Made by a program: the position numbers and the translations under genes. Source: Atherinomorus stipes (lineage: Eukaryota > Chordata > Actinopteri > Atheriniformes > Atherinidae). From it: DNA of 64,000 bases. Where the stretch lies: NCBI GenBank assembly GCA_023101725.1, contig JALJCO010007885.1, positions 62,001 to 126,000 on the forward strand, given 5' to 3'. The notes beneath the pieces are model-generated. The model did no database searches. It was not told the DNA's origin and saw only the letters and a list, made by a program, of their open reading frames with translations. Positions 1-11,361 of the stretch are shown here, in pieces; position 1 is the stretch's first letter, and the number at the start of each line of letters is the position of its first letter.

Positions 1-1080
1 TGAAAGTTATCTTTTCTTCTGTCCCTGTGCGGGTCATGCTCAGATCCGAGAGTCCGCGTCAGGCTTGGATCCGCCCCCACCTGTCAGCGCTGCTGCTTCA
101 GAAACAGCTGGATGATGATGGATTTCTGACGTAGATTCTGTTGTTTGGTCAGACATGAACTTTTTATAAATCACATGTAGATACAATCATAAGATCATTT
201 TTATGATCAGGTGTGCGCTCATTTCCATGCTTGTTTGATAAATGGGCCCACTGACTTTTTTCCGCCTAAATGGCAACAAATGTCATGTGACTGGCAGAGA
301 CCGATAGTTGCCAGCCTGTAATAATCTGTCCAGTGAAATCATGCTCAGCTAGTCAGCATCACACAGGTTTAGTGCTCGCTGTTAAAGTTATGTCATGTAA
401 ACATCTATGAAACTTAGTAAATCACATGTTGAATAACGCAGGTGTAGAATACAGCTGATATTGTGATGCTGTGGTAGAAATAATCCCGGTGTGACTGGTA
501 CTACCCTGTTTGACCAGAGTATTTAAACAGAAGACTTCACACAGACAGAATAACTGCATCCATCTCCAACTACAGCAAAATGTTTCTCATGTTTAATAAA
601 ATCTCATCTACTTTCATTCATATCAACACAATACTGATTTTACTCTTGAGTGTACAGACTTCATGTTGTTGAGTAGCCTTACAGTCCTGATACACAAGTG
701 ATAACTGGAGGTGTGATGTCATGTGATGTGATGTATTATAATGTATATCAGACATAAATCATGTCCAAGTGATTTGTGTAAAATAAGACAATGTTTGTCC
801 TTCTTTCTACCAGGATCATAGCTATGCATCGCCTGGTTGTCTGACTTCTCTGAAGGCCATAATCCACCAATTCATGTGAAGACTGTAAAGGATGGAGTGA
901 GAAAGACAGAAAAAAATACCAAGGCCAGCTGGGAAAAGATGAAGACTTAAAAGTGTCTTTTGGAGGATCTGAGGGAGAAGAAACTCATAAATGAAGAACT
1001 TGAGAGAGGAGTTAGATGTGATATTTGTATCTGATTACAAACAACAATTTATATTGTGGTTTATTTTACTGATATGTTAA

Positions 1081-1097
1081 TGTGTGTGTGTGTGTGT
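1081..1097. repeat. (TG)n microsatellite
   Basis: A short uninterrupted run of TG dinucleotides, about 8.5 units, read directly from the sequence. Confidence 0.9.
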
Positions 1098-1758
1098 AAT
1101 ACAATGTGTATGCAGTATATTATAGATATGTGTGTGTAGAAACTCATTTTACCACACTACACCATGGAGCGCCACAGGAAGTCATTCCTCCCAGTGTCAA
1201 ACTGTACAGTTCATCTCTCTAATAGCATTTCATTATTTACTTAATTTGGGATCTCCTTATGTGCAATAATAATAAGTTTAGAGGAGCACTGTTGTACATA
1301 CTGAGATTTTGTCTCATTTTTATTAATATATATTGGTATTCTTAAATTTTATTTGTTGTATAATGTTAATATAGGAAGGGTTGCAATTTTACTTTTTTTA
1401 TTTGAGTTTATTTTTACTTTTTCACTTCATTTTAAGAATGTTAACTAGTCTTACACTCTCTACATCTGTAAATGGGAGTAATACAAAAAAAGAATTTACC
1501 ATAAGGGATTAATTAAGTAATTCTGATATATATTGTTACAGGTGTAATCAAACATTTTGAATATTTAATGCATTTTTTTCTGTCATTAATGTGTAGATTA
1601 AGTAGGTAATTAGGTATCATACTAACTTTTATTTGTGAATGTTATAATAGACAAATGAGGATATGTATTTATGTATATTTGCCTTTTTACTGTTATTAAA
1701 TGTAGAAGTATTATCAGTGTAGAGATGACAGTAGTGGGAGTCTTACTATAAATCAACG

Positions 1759-1782
1759 CACACACACACACACACACACACA
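1759..1782. repeat. (CA)n microsatellite
   Basis: Twelve uninterrupted CA units followed by a short TA-rich tail. It encodes a Val/Cys run in one minus-strand frame, which is an artefact of the repeat. Confidence 0.95.
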
Positions 1783-2430
1783 TATATGTCACAACCAAAC
1801 AGAGCTGACCATTACCACAATAGGGTGGCAATCCCTCAGGGGAAAACAGAAACTATCAACAATAGTAGGCCAGAAAATATAAACAATAATACTGTAGGCT
1901 AAATAAAATAAGAAAAAAAAAAAAAAACAACAGTATCTCTTATTCTCAGCCATATCACGCTGTCGTCTACAGTCTGAGTTTGAGTAAAACAGATGCAGAA
2001 GGTCCACCTGAGCTTCTGAAAGCAGCAGGAGTAGAAGAAGCATAAGGGCGCATTTACAAAGCTTTTAAAACTTGCAGCACGGGACGTTACGTCTATTTTA
2101 GAGCGACCTCCCCAAAATTTAACGTGAAAATGAGCTGAAATGAAATCTTTTGCTCTCGTGCTCTGGTTCGCGATTGCACATAAGCCTATAATGTACCCTA
2201 TAACCTAAATATATTTTCTTTCCCCTCTCGTGCACGGTCCGCCCTCCCAGAATGAGGTTTGGGCGCTTGTGTACTTCATCCATTACACTGCCCGTGCAGG
2301 CACATGGCCATCAGGTGAGTCTTGCTTGACAGCATGGACGATGTGACGTTTAGATATTTTAATTCACTTATCCATGGTATTTCAAAAAGGTTTTATTTAA
2401 AACACTGGACTTTAAAAACTTTAAAAACAA

Positions 2431-2464
2431 GACGTTTCGGTGTTCATCCAAACACCTTCCTCAG
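2431..2464 (-). ncRNA. Hammerhead-ribozyme-like motif
   Basis: Read on the minus strand, the segment gives CTGAGGA, one extra A, a perfect 6-bp stem (GGTGTT / AACACC) around a 6-base loop, then GAAAC followed by GTC. This is the order of the hammerhead catalytic core: CUGANGA, stem II, GAAA, then a GUC cleavage triplet. Hammerheads of this kind occur in retroelement repeats, including Penelope-like elements. No Penelope reverse transcriptase is visible nearby, so this would be a solo terminal repeat. The extra A beside stem II departs from the consensus, and I could not establish pairing for stems I and III. Activity is unproven, and a non-ribozyme repeat motif remains possible. Confidence 0.4.
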
Positions 2465-3115
2465 TTTTTTGGTGCACAGGAAATAGCACTGGTATTCATA
2501 CACCACATGACTCAGGTCACATGACCCATGCTTTTCCAAATTGGACCAACATGCATCACGCGACCAGGTCACATATGCATGTTGGTCCAATTGTGCCAGA
2601 GAAGATGGTGTCCCAACAGCCTTCTCTGCTGTTGGCTAGATCCTCCAGCCAACAAGAAGCGTGGAGCGGGGGTGGTGGGGGGCACAGAATGATGCGGAGT
2701 TTGATGCGGGAAAAAAAGACCTTTGCAGCTCGTGCTGTCTTCGGCAGATTTGAGGGGGCACAGTTTGTTTGTTTGTTTGGGGGGAGGGGTGTGTGTGTCT
2801 ACGGTCTACGTTTTGCAATAGAGAAAAATTGATTAAGAATCCGCTGAGTTCTGCTCAGTGAACGGAGCTGGTGACCGGTCGGAGATGGCGCCCCGCGGCT
2901 TGTCAGCTCCCATAGGTGGCAGCAATGCTGCCCTCGCCTCGCTTGCTCCTCTGTCCATTTTCTCTGTGTGTGTAGGGGTGTGTGTGTCTCCCCCCCTCTG
3001 TTTCTTTCCCCCTCTCCCTCCCCCTGCCAGTAGCCCTTGGTAAGACTGAGGTTAACACCATCTGCAATCAACTACATCTGTCTGTCGCCAGGTCCCGGAT
3101 GTGTGGCACAAAAGG
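2465..3115. other. Unassigned DNA, probably repeat-derived
   Basis: This follows the hammerhead-like motif directly and contains the 18-bp hairpin at 2539-2592, G-rich patches (2668-2690, 2778-2790) and pyrimidine-rich sequence at 2960-3035. A 130-codon plus-strand frame (2440-2832) overlaps the hairpin and ribozyme-like motif and has no recognisable domain, so I do not call it a gene. The first part may be the long terminal repeat of a retroelement, by association with the motif only. Confidence 0.3.
2539..2592. repeat. 18-bp perfect inverted repeat (hairpin)
   Basis: The arm at 2539-2556 (AATTGGACCAACATGCAT) is exactly complementary to 2575-2592, with 18 bases between. Each arm ends in the palindrome ATGCAT. 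It could form a stem-loop in RNA or a small cruciform. It lies 75 bases from the hammerhead-like motif, so it may belong to the same element. Confidence 0.85.
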
Positions 3116-3360
3116 TTGAATTTGAGAACTGAATTTGAAATTGAATTTGAATTTAAGAACTGAATTTGAAATCAAAAACCGAATTTGAATTTAAAAACTG
3201 AATTTGAAATTGAAAACTGAATTTGAATTTCAGGACTGAATTTGAATTTGAGAACTGAAGATTCAATATCAAATAAGGTAATTCAGATTCAATTTTTTAA
3301 AGCAATTATTCAAACTGGCATGTTCAGGTTCAAATTGAATGATTCAAATTCAAATATAAA
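3116..3360. repeat. Degenerate GAATTTGAA tandem array with inverted tail
   Basis: From 3116 to 3261 the sequence repeats GAATTTGAA-type units joined by AACTGAATT-like linkers, with a variable period of about 20-24 bases. From 3281 to 3355 the complementary forms (TTCAAATTC, ATTCAGATTC) appear, so the array can fold back on itself. The class is not recognised. It looks like a minisatellite or the subterminal repeats of a DNA transposon. Confidence 0.7.
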
Positions 3361-3410
3361 GAATTCATATTTGCTCTGTAGTGGCACAAGATTTATCCCA
3401 TATTCCGGGT

Positions 3411-3737
3411 GCATTTCAACAAAAGGTAAAACAAGGGAAATGGAGGGAAAGCTGGTAAGTTAGCTTTTATAATAGCTTTGAATAAAAGAGATGGAAAACC
3501 CAAACAGTTGCAAATTGTGTCAATATAATCTGCGCCACTTTAGTGGGCGAACCGCATGCCGTCCACTAAAGTGTCCAGGCGTACTTCAACAAAAGTAAAC
3601 AAGACGTTAGTAGGGCAGATTTCCAATGGGAGGGGGGCGCTGTTCCGTTCCATGATACGTACCTGTATGACCATGATGAGGGAAAGCTGGTAGGTTAGCT
3701 TTTATAACAGCTTTGAATAAAAGAGATGAGAAACCTC
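3411..3737 (+). repeat. Two diverged direct repeats
   Basis: A block at 3411-3501 recurs at 3581-3737 with an insertion. The first part matches between 3411 and 3581 (TTCAACAAAAG-containing). The second part matches between about 3443-3500 and 3678-3735, both carrying GGGAAAGCTGGTA and CTTTGAATAAAAGAGATG. Between them, about 3535-3573, is a small inverted repeat built on CACTTTAGTGG. Probably a segmental duplication within an old element. Confidence 0.7.
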
Positions 3738-4134
3738 AGTTTTTTATTAGATCTGCTGGGGCATAAATTTGTCACTGTTGCAACAATTGCATCACGCATG
3801 GTCCCTAACGAGGTCCTTCCTCATGTGCACACTGAAGGCGAAGGGTAGTTCTTATAACTAAACTCGGGAGACATAGTTATAGAAACTGTGTTCTTAGAAC
3901 CTCTCTGTCCGAATGCGCCTATTGATCCTGCTGACAACGCCAGAATGTGGCAAGGTACGCAAAGAAGGCCCGGGCAGCATTCAATCCCCAAACTTCTGGG
4001 TGAAAGTCATGTGCACTAAACAGTCAGCCGAAGGGATATTCCTGTGGCTAAGAAGCCAGAGCGCATGATCAACCAAAGGCATGGTGGACCCCACACTGTC
4101 ACCTAAGCATGCCCAATCCTTTATACAACCCATT
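3738..4134. other. Unassigned non-coding DNA
   Basis: No open frame of note, no recognised element and no tandem repeat. It runs up to the decayed TTAA miniature element at 4135. Confidence 0.5.
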
Positions 4135-4284
4135 TTGAAGACACAACATAACTTTTAGACCTTAAACGTATGCGTGTCTGAATTGTTTTAATGGCACACC
4201 ACCATTCATTGTGCGCATTTTCGAGCCGTCATTGCCCAGCAGCGTCCTGGGGCTCAGACACAGCAGTATGTAAGTTTTCCATCC
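4135..4284 (-). mobile_element. Decayed TTAA miniature element, family A (fragment)
   Basis: This matches, in reverse orientation, the 3' end of the well-preserved copies at 23205-23680 and 45007-45481. Shared landmarks are the AGACACAAC tip, ACTTTTAGACCTTAAA, and the stretch containing CATTTTCGAGCCGTCATTG. The tip reads TTGAAG instead of TTAAAG. Similarity stops near 4284, so only about a third of the element remains. Divergence is clearly higher than between the two good copies. Confidence 0.7.
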
Positions 4285-5081
4285 AACCTGAGGGAAAAAA
4301 AGATGAGGATGGAGGGAAGGATGCATCTTTGGAAGCAGCTGGAGGAGATCTGATTACTGGAGACATCCTCATATGACCGAGCAGAAGCTGTCTATCAAAG
4401 CTGTATGACCGATCCGATGAAGGAATGATGGTTGAAAAAGAATATTCCAGAGGACATAATTCCAGCACAATGTGTTAGAAGTCTCAACAGCTCCAGTAAA
4501 CAGATGCTGTAGACAGGAGAGTCGTACCAAGGGCTCCTACTGCTACCTACTGCTAACCGGTAAGTCGACCTGCTGCTTTATCCTCTTCAAAATAAAATTC
4601 TGGATCTGTATGAAATTTAAATGAACTCACACTGTGCTTACAAGCTTTTAAACATTAACTGTCAGTACAATTTGAAGGCTGAGTTGTTACTGTTTGTCTG
4701 TAAAACTTTAAAAGGAACTTAAAAACTGCAATGAAGCCATTGACTTCGATGTTAAATGAGCTGAGAACGTTCTCTGGCAGACTTCACGTCCTGTTTCGGC
4801 TCACAGCGCCACAGTCTGGTTAGATGTGCTGAAATGCAGCAATATTTTCTTATAACTCATCTATGCAGCTGCGCCTGTTGTTACATTGATTATCATAAAA
4901 AATGTTTTGGGCTATACATGGCTAAAAATGTTAAAAACGTGTCATCAGCACTTTAAAGGTTGAATATGCAACATTTTTATTAAAAGCTATATTTAAAAAA
5001 AAAAAAAAAAAAAACCTCCAGAATGTGTTTCGAGGGTTGCAGAATGAAAGTACAACATTTCCTTTAGCCTTAAAATAAATA
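4285..5081. other. Unassigned non-coding DNA
   Basis: No gene is seen. A 20-base A run lies at 4995-5014. Sequence around 4955-4985 starts with TTTAAAGGTTGAATATGCAA, which resembles the tip of other TTAA miniature elements, but I could not find a matching opposite end. Confidence 0.4.
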
Positions 5082-5534
5082 TTAAAGGGACTAGAGGCGA
5101 CTGGCGCTTCAGGTAACTGCAGCAACGAGTCAAGCCATCACCGGAGCGTAAAAAAACTGAAGCTATAATTTTGTTTACTACGCTTTTTCTTCAGAGTGAC
5201 ACTTTTTAGTGTCTTTCAGTTGATCTGGATCGTTTGCTGACGGCAGAAGAATCCATAACTATTGCTTACTGTGTTTGAATTTACCGCGACCGTCTCCTTT
5301 CTGTATCAAAACTGTTGAGAATGCGGACGCAGCGTTGTTTGACGTCACATCCGCAGGGCAGCGCGGGAAATTTGGCCACCGAATTGCAGCGCATTTTGCA
5401 GCACACAGCCTGTTCAAGGCAACGGAGAGAGACGTGGGTGGGCTCGTTCTTTTTGGTATTTAGCACTTCATCACCCATTAAATGGACATGCATGTTTGGT
5501 TTTTTTTAAAATTCCTGGCTCTAGTCCCTTGAAA
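5082..5534 (+). mobile_element. TTAA miniature element, family B, copy 1
   Basis: The left tip TTAAAGGGACTAGAGGC is matched in inverse by the right end, which reads CTCTAGTCCCTTGAA. The interior aligns along its whole length with the copy at 19025-19491, for instance GATCTGGATCNTTTGCTGAC and the block containing GAATTGCAGCGCATTTTGCA. There is no transposase, so it is non-autonomous. TTAA target sites with short inverted tips are typical of piggyBac-type elements; that assignment is inferred. The right TTAA is mutated to TTGA. Confidence 0.8.
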
Positions 5535-7477
5535 TTAATTTATCGGTTTCAACAACGGCATTATGTTTATATCTACAAGCCAGTACAGGCCGTCATTCTG
5601 GGATGCCAGATACGATCTCTGTGTGGCAATAGTATGTTCGGTACAGTTAGGCTTTCACTGGGGAAAATGGTGGAGTTGGCAAGTCAAGGAGCTGTTTCAG
5701 AGCCTCAGAGATATTGTTATCCACCTTAGAAGAGGAGTGACATGAGAAGAGCAACAACTGGAGTAAATTAAGGTGAAGACTGCACTAGATGGACCCACAT
5801 AAACATTTTCGAAACATTTTCATCATCAAAATGCAGAAATGGTGACTTATTCTCCTGGATCTGTAAGCTAACTCGCTTGCTAACATGGCTAACTGTAGCT
5901 GTGAGTTACAAACTCCCCTGCATTACTTGTTGGACATGGTAGTGGCTGCTGGTCACTGACGTATTGGCAGCGAGCCTGGCAACCAAACTGCTGGAGTTGT
6001 TTTTCTGCCATTTCAGACACACGTGATGTCGCTATTCTGTCCGTATTCCATATCCAACCTTTAACAGTTATGTTTTCATAACGCTGCCTATCCATGTTGA
6101 AAAAATTGCAGAGAACACCCGGGACAAGCTTGAAACTCTGCAACTCATGGTGCTGTCGCTCTGTCAGTGATCCCACCAGTAACCACAGATGTCACCAGAC
6201 AGGAAATCTTCAGGATTATAGCTTAAATCTCTTATGAACCGGGAATGACAACTTGAGGCTCAAAATGTAATTGAAATTTAGCTTTAAGCAGTAAATTTAT
6301 GTCTCACCCAAGTATGATTTTTCAAACATGTCTGTGTTCAGACAGATCTTAAATTCCACCAGTCCTCACCCATGGGTACAGCCATGGTGACCACATAATC
6401 ATTCTCACTCAATTTCCATTGAAGCGTGGTCATTTGATGCCTTTAGAGAATAGTTTTGCATCTCTCTCTGTCCCACTTCCAGGGTGGGAACGGGGGCTTT
6501 TCCTCACATTTAAAATGAGCTGAACTCCCTAAGATCACAGGACCAACACTTGAGAACTCGGCTTTATATATGGATTTGCACTTTAATATGAAAAAAAAAA
6601 TCCCCACAGCTACTGCCAAGAAATGCTTTTGATTATGTAGACATCCACTGCACTTCCAGCTGACAGAGTCTGGCCTTCTTCTTTACTGAGAGGGTTTGAT
6701 GTGTCTTGACAGGCAGATGTAAGCCTCGACCAGAACTTGGCGAGGGTGCCGAGGGGCCGTCTTCTCAGTTAGCCAGGTCTCCCCTAGAGGGGCAGCGAGA
6801 CCTGAAAGGCATCAGTGTCTGGGAGTTGATAACAATGCGACCCAAGCTCTATCTCCGCCATTTGTTTCTGCCACTTTGGCACTGAGAGAATTGTTCTCAA
6901 TCTTTCGGAGCAAGCCTGGCACCCCTGCACATCATCCATCACGAGTCCTTTCACCAGTGGATGGACCTTTTCCACGCCTGTTCCCCTGACTGCCTGCCTG
7001 CTGCTTTCATCAGCTGTTTGCTGCCATTGTGCAGTCCAGTCTTCTCTCTTTGCCTGCTGCAATTACCCCCTGCACAGCCGCTCATCACCTGGGACACTAG
7101 TGGACAATTTCTTTTTTCCTTTGTTCTGGTACGAAAGGAAATGGCTGTGATGGGCAGCGGCTGATGAAATAAGGGTTTGAATGCTCCCTTCTTGGAGTGT
7201 CTCTCCACATCTCATCTCCTGTGAGCACACTGTGAAGAGAGCTGAGATTTGATCCAAACTGTGTAAACTCATTGGACTTTGATGGAGACTTGCTTTACAA
7301 TGAAAACACATTTGATCATTTCTTAAAGAATACAGATAAATAATATATGAATCAATCTTCCCCCAAATGCCTTGCTTTACTATTTGAGTCTCAATTTATC
7401 AAAGGAAGACTACAAACCATGCTAAGGTGTACAAAACAATGTATGATGAAAGGCACAGAATAACATCTGAAATGGCC
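5535..7477. other. Unassigned non-coding DNA
   Basis: About 1.9 kb without a recognisable gene or repeat. Short frames occur on both strands (for example 5889-6176 minus and 6784-7062 minus) but none shows a domain, a signal peptide or convincing splice sites. 6700-7200 is comparatively GC-rich and complex, so it could be unique regulatory or intronic sequence. Confidence 0.4.
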
Positions 7478-8155
7478 AGAAGCGTATTGCATTCAAATGA
7501 AAACAATAAAATTGTTCTGTTTTTCTGAATTAACAAGATCATGTTTACAAATATAAATTAAAAAAATGTTCTCTTAATTAATGAAATCATTTTTACAAAA
7601 AAAAAAAAATCTGACATAATGAGATAATTAAAATAGATAAATAAAAATATTCAGTTTTTTTTTAAAAATTAACAATTCAATTTTCATGAAGATGAAAAAA
7701 AAAACGTCCCTCTTTCATTCTGCTGAAATTTTAACACTTTTTTCTGAATCCAATTGTGTGTATTGGCAATCGTAATTGTTGCACATTTTTTTCATAGTAC
7801 TTTTATAAAGTTTGTTAAATTCACATGCAAGCACTGCAGCCTAATAGCAAATATTTTTATTCATTTTTGTAAAAAAAAAAAAGCAGAACATTTTTTAATG
7901 ATCTCATTGATAAAAAGGGACATTTTCATTTTTTTGCTAGTTATCTTATAAATTCATTATAAACAACTTTTTTATTTATTTATATAAAAAAAATCATCTA
8001 GTTAATTCAGAAAATCAGAACATTTTTATTTAGTTTTTTTAATAATTGTGTCATTAATTCAGAAAAACAGAAAATTTTGATTTATTTTGTAAAAATTATT
8101 TTGTTAATTCAGAAAAACAGACAATATTTTTTTCAGGTGAATGCAGTATGCTTTT
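7478..8155. mobile_element. AT-rich element with long inverted repeats
   Basis: The left end (AGAAGCGTATTGCATTC from 7478) and the right end (complement AAAAGCATACTGCATTC, ending about 8155) form terminal inverted repeats. These continue inward through TCTGTTTTTCTGAATTAAC. The interior repeats degenerate copies of the same TTCTGAATTAA / TTAATTCAGAA motif in both orientations, separated by A- or T-runs. It has no coding capacity, so it is a miniature inverted-repeat element of unassigned superfamily. Confidence 0.65.
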
Positions 8156-10818
8156 ATACAAAATACTTTTGAGTTCTCGAGAAAGAAACTAACATTGTGT
8201 TTGATTTTCAGCCGAAGTAAACTATTTATATGATGCCATACATATGCGGGATATCGATCCTTCGCCTGACTGAAACAAGGCCTATTTTGAAATTAATGAC
8301 TTGCTGGGGAACAGGCAACCTCACATGAGCTTCGTGAAGAGAGGGAAGACTGTATTCTTATGGGAAATCCCCAGAGCGACAACAATCCTTTTAACAATAA
8401 TGGGCTGTGTAGCCCACCTCAACCCGTGACCCGCCTATGGAGAGCGGAAAAGCAAAGCAAGAGCAACCATTTTGAGCTCTGACTATACATCTAAAAAGCC
8501 CACTCTTTAACACAAGCGTAGCTAAAGGTTAAACTCCTGCCTACAGTCACTCATTATAAAGTGGTATGTGCGGATCATTTAATTCATGTGTGTGAGAATG
8601 TGGGTGTGAGGCAGAGTTTTTAAGAGAGAGGGAGTTCTTGGCTTGCGTCAAAAGTGGTTAAATCATCACACACAGGACCAAAGTGGCACTTATGGCACAT
8701 AAACGTCAGTTGGAATGAGCTGGTCCTGGGAAACCAGTATAATATGCATTCATATATGTGTACTTGGGTGATTGTAAAGTCCAAGAAGCAGTGAAGGTTA
8801 AAAAGAGTAACAGGATTCAGCCAAACATCTGCTCACATCCAGTTCTTTTATCAAGCCGTAGAAACATCCAAGGAAGTTTTGTTTTTCCCTCAATATGTCC
8901 CTGTCATTTAGCCCATGTTTCATAAAGCAAGAAAATAGATGTCTTACAAGCTACTGAAATGACAGAACTTGTAATCATTCATCACGGCTATAGTGAGAAT
9001 ATGCTTTTCTTCCCCCACCGACAGGCCTCATCTTGCAGAGCTTTTCAGTGAGGCTTTGAATCAGCAAGGGCAGTCGCTCCCGCTGCACAAGCAGGTGATG
9101 ATTAAAGGCTGACCTTACGCTTAATTAGTGGCAACTGGGAGATTTCATTGCTTAGCTATGAATCATGGTAGGAAAAAAGCAGCCGCCAGGGAAATGTTAC
9201 CTAAGTGATTAGGTGAGGGGTGTAAATCAATAGTGCCGTTGACCTGCGAATGGAGCGGCGGTGGGAAGTGAGGTGCGAAATGAAGATGGAAAAAAGAATG
9301 AAAGGACATGATTAACACGAATGACCCGATCCTGTCCCAGGGACATAAACAGCAGAGGTACTTTTGTACTCAGAGTGTTAAAAAAAATGAAGGTATCCAT
9401 TGTCTTCCTGTGAAACACCTAAGAATGATTCATGTTATTTCGTGAATTTGCTGTGCTATGTATTTTGCTTTATGTAGCCTACTTCTATACCTTAAAAACT
9501 CTAGTTTTAATCTGCTCTCTTTTTGGTTTTTTTCTTCCGTGAAAGTGATCCAGGCAAAGAAATAGGTCAATATCGTAAGTGTTGGGAAGTTGTGCTCATT
9601 TCCAGTTGTCTGGCAGAGATAAAGCAATTAATTAAAAACCGAACACTCCACAAAGAAGAGAAAGGGGCTTATCACTTTATTGAAATCTGTGGCTTTAATC
9701 GCTTTTGTGAGGTGGTTTGTTCCCAACCAGTCACTGATGCTTGATTTTACTTCCCACTCTAAATTGGAGAATCTCTTCTTAGAATGTACCATGTGTCAGG
9801 AGACACATTAGTTATTGAAGAGTGAAAATCAATAGCCAAAGGAGTCATTGACAACGTACAGTACACCCTAAGAATGGCCAACTGCAACTTATGTGGCTGC
9901 TGACTGATAAAAACAGTAGTAAATATTTTTCATCTCCTGGTACTGTGGAAATATAGCATGGAAGACATGAAGCTACGTAGAAGTCACAATATTTTGACAA
10001 GATGATGGAACCAGAATGATTTCTGAATGCTAATTGGACAAAGCAGGAATGGATTCATATCAATTCCATCCATCAAGCATTTTTCCCCATTTAGCCAAGG
10101 TGCTGAGACAAAAATCTTCAGGAGTGATACCAAGACCCAGACTCTTCACCCAGCGACACTCGCCAGCTCAGTGGTGAGGAGGAAGGAGCCACATGCAGGA
10201 TTAGGCAGGAAGCAAAGGGAACAAAAGGCACTGCAACAGCAGGATAAACAGGTACTTGGACCAAACCACAGAAACTAAACACAAAATGGACTAACAGTCA
10301 TTAAAGGCACTGTACATGATTTTATTCTAAATGCTTTCTACGTGGTATATTACTGTATGTGGTAAAAGAGGTAATTTTATAAAAAAAATATATAAAAATT
10401 GCACATATGCAGAAATCCAGGCTTTTTAGTGTAGGCTTCTAGCTCTGCCGTGACACGTTTCTTAGCCAATATGAGCAAAAATTCTACTGAATATCCAGTT
10501 TCCAATCAGCCACTAAAAGCGTTTCCTAACGAGGGGCGCCCTCTCCTAGCGCATGCGGGGCAGATATTGTAAACAGAACCGCATGGTGTCCACCAAAGGG
10601 GAAGTTGCAATACCTCCACCGTCACTGCTGATACAGCAAAACAGCCTGAAAGGATCAAAACTAAGGAGGAGAAGAGAGACTTGAAAAGCAGGAGAGACCA
10701 AAGAAGGAATAAAGTTTGTGTAAATCTCAGTGGATTGTACTGAAGGTAGAGAGCAACCTTGGACAGAATGTGTACTGGAAACTGGCTGTAGTCTTCCTAG
10801 ACAGGTATCACTTTCTTC
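8156..10818. other. Unassigned non-coding DNA
   Basis: 2.7 kb without a supported gene. The part around 9000-9240 is non-repetitive and includes CTTAATTAGTGGCAAC, so it could be conserved non-coding sequence, which cannot be tested here. At 10301 a TTAAAGGCACTG tip resembles a TTAA miniature element, but no matching right end was found. Confidence 0.4.
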
Positions 10819-11361
10819 TTAAAAGTATAGTCCGAAGTTCCTCCCGTACAAAATAAACGTTAGACTTCAGCGAGTGAAATCCGTCTCAAACCCCGCCTTT
10901 GGGCCTCTACTCCCGTGCCGTGGTGGGCTTGAACGCAACTCTCTCTCCCCTGCCTGTAATTTGCTCTTTTGTATTGTTTTGGTCTCGTCGGGACGTTTCA
11001 GGGTGGAGATTTCTGTTTATATCGGCAGCCAATGACAGAGCTAAGAGCATGACGCTTTGTGGGAATAAGCTCATGATTGGAGCAGATGCCAGTCACTCGA
11101 ACTCTCGAAGGAAAAAGAAAGAAAGAAAGAAAACACCGTATATGCATCGAAGCAAAGGTAAGAGCTTCAGATAATGCACTTTGGAAAACCAGGGTTAATC
11201 ATAGTTTGGCTTGTACCTGCTTCTGAGCTCTGAAGGAGAAGCTTGAAGTTGAATAGGCTAGCTAGGCGAGGCGGCCATTAGCCTGAGAGGGAGGAGCGCT
11301 AAGTTTGAATACTGTTGTTTGCAAACAGAAACGCTGGAAGGACTTCGGACTCTACCTTTAA
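10819..11361 (+). mobile_element. TTAA miniature element, family C
   Basis: The left end TTAAAAGTATAGTCCGAAGT is mirrored by the right end, whose complement reads TTAAAGGTAGAGTCCGAAGT. Both tips abut TTAA, and the element is 543 bp. A 91-codon plus-strand frame runs inside but has no transposase feature. Interpreted as a non-autonomous piggyBac-like element. Confidence 0.75.

Larger units (their letters stand above)
1..2430. other. Unassigned non-coding DNA
   Basis: No gene or element is recognised. The first 134 bases hold a short open plus-strand frame ending in TAG at 132-134, too short to call. About 1200-1950 is strongly AT-rich. Two dinucleotide repeats lie inside and are listed separately. 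The stretch around 2040-2290 is more GC-rich, with no recognisable reading frame or repeat. Confidence 0.5.

Noticed and set aside
3..134. Open plus-strand frame at the window edge, with an AG and pyrimidine tract before position 44
   Set aside because: Could be the end of a last exon, but 44 codons with no recognised motif and no view upstream are not enough.
1622..2043. Cys/Val-rich and Leu-rich minus-strand frames
   Set aside because: Produced by the CA repeat and an A-rich run.
2440..2832. 130-codon plus-strand frame
   Set aside because: It overlaps the hammerhead-like motif and the 18-bp hairpin and has no protein features.
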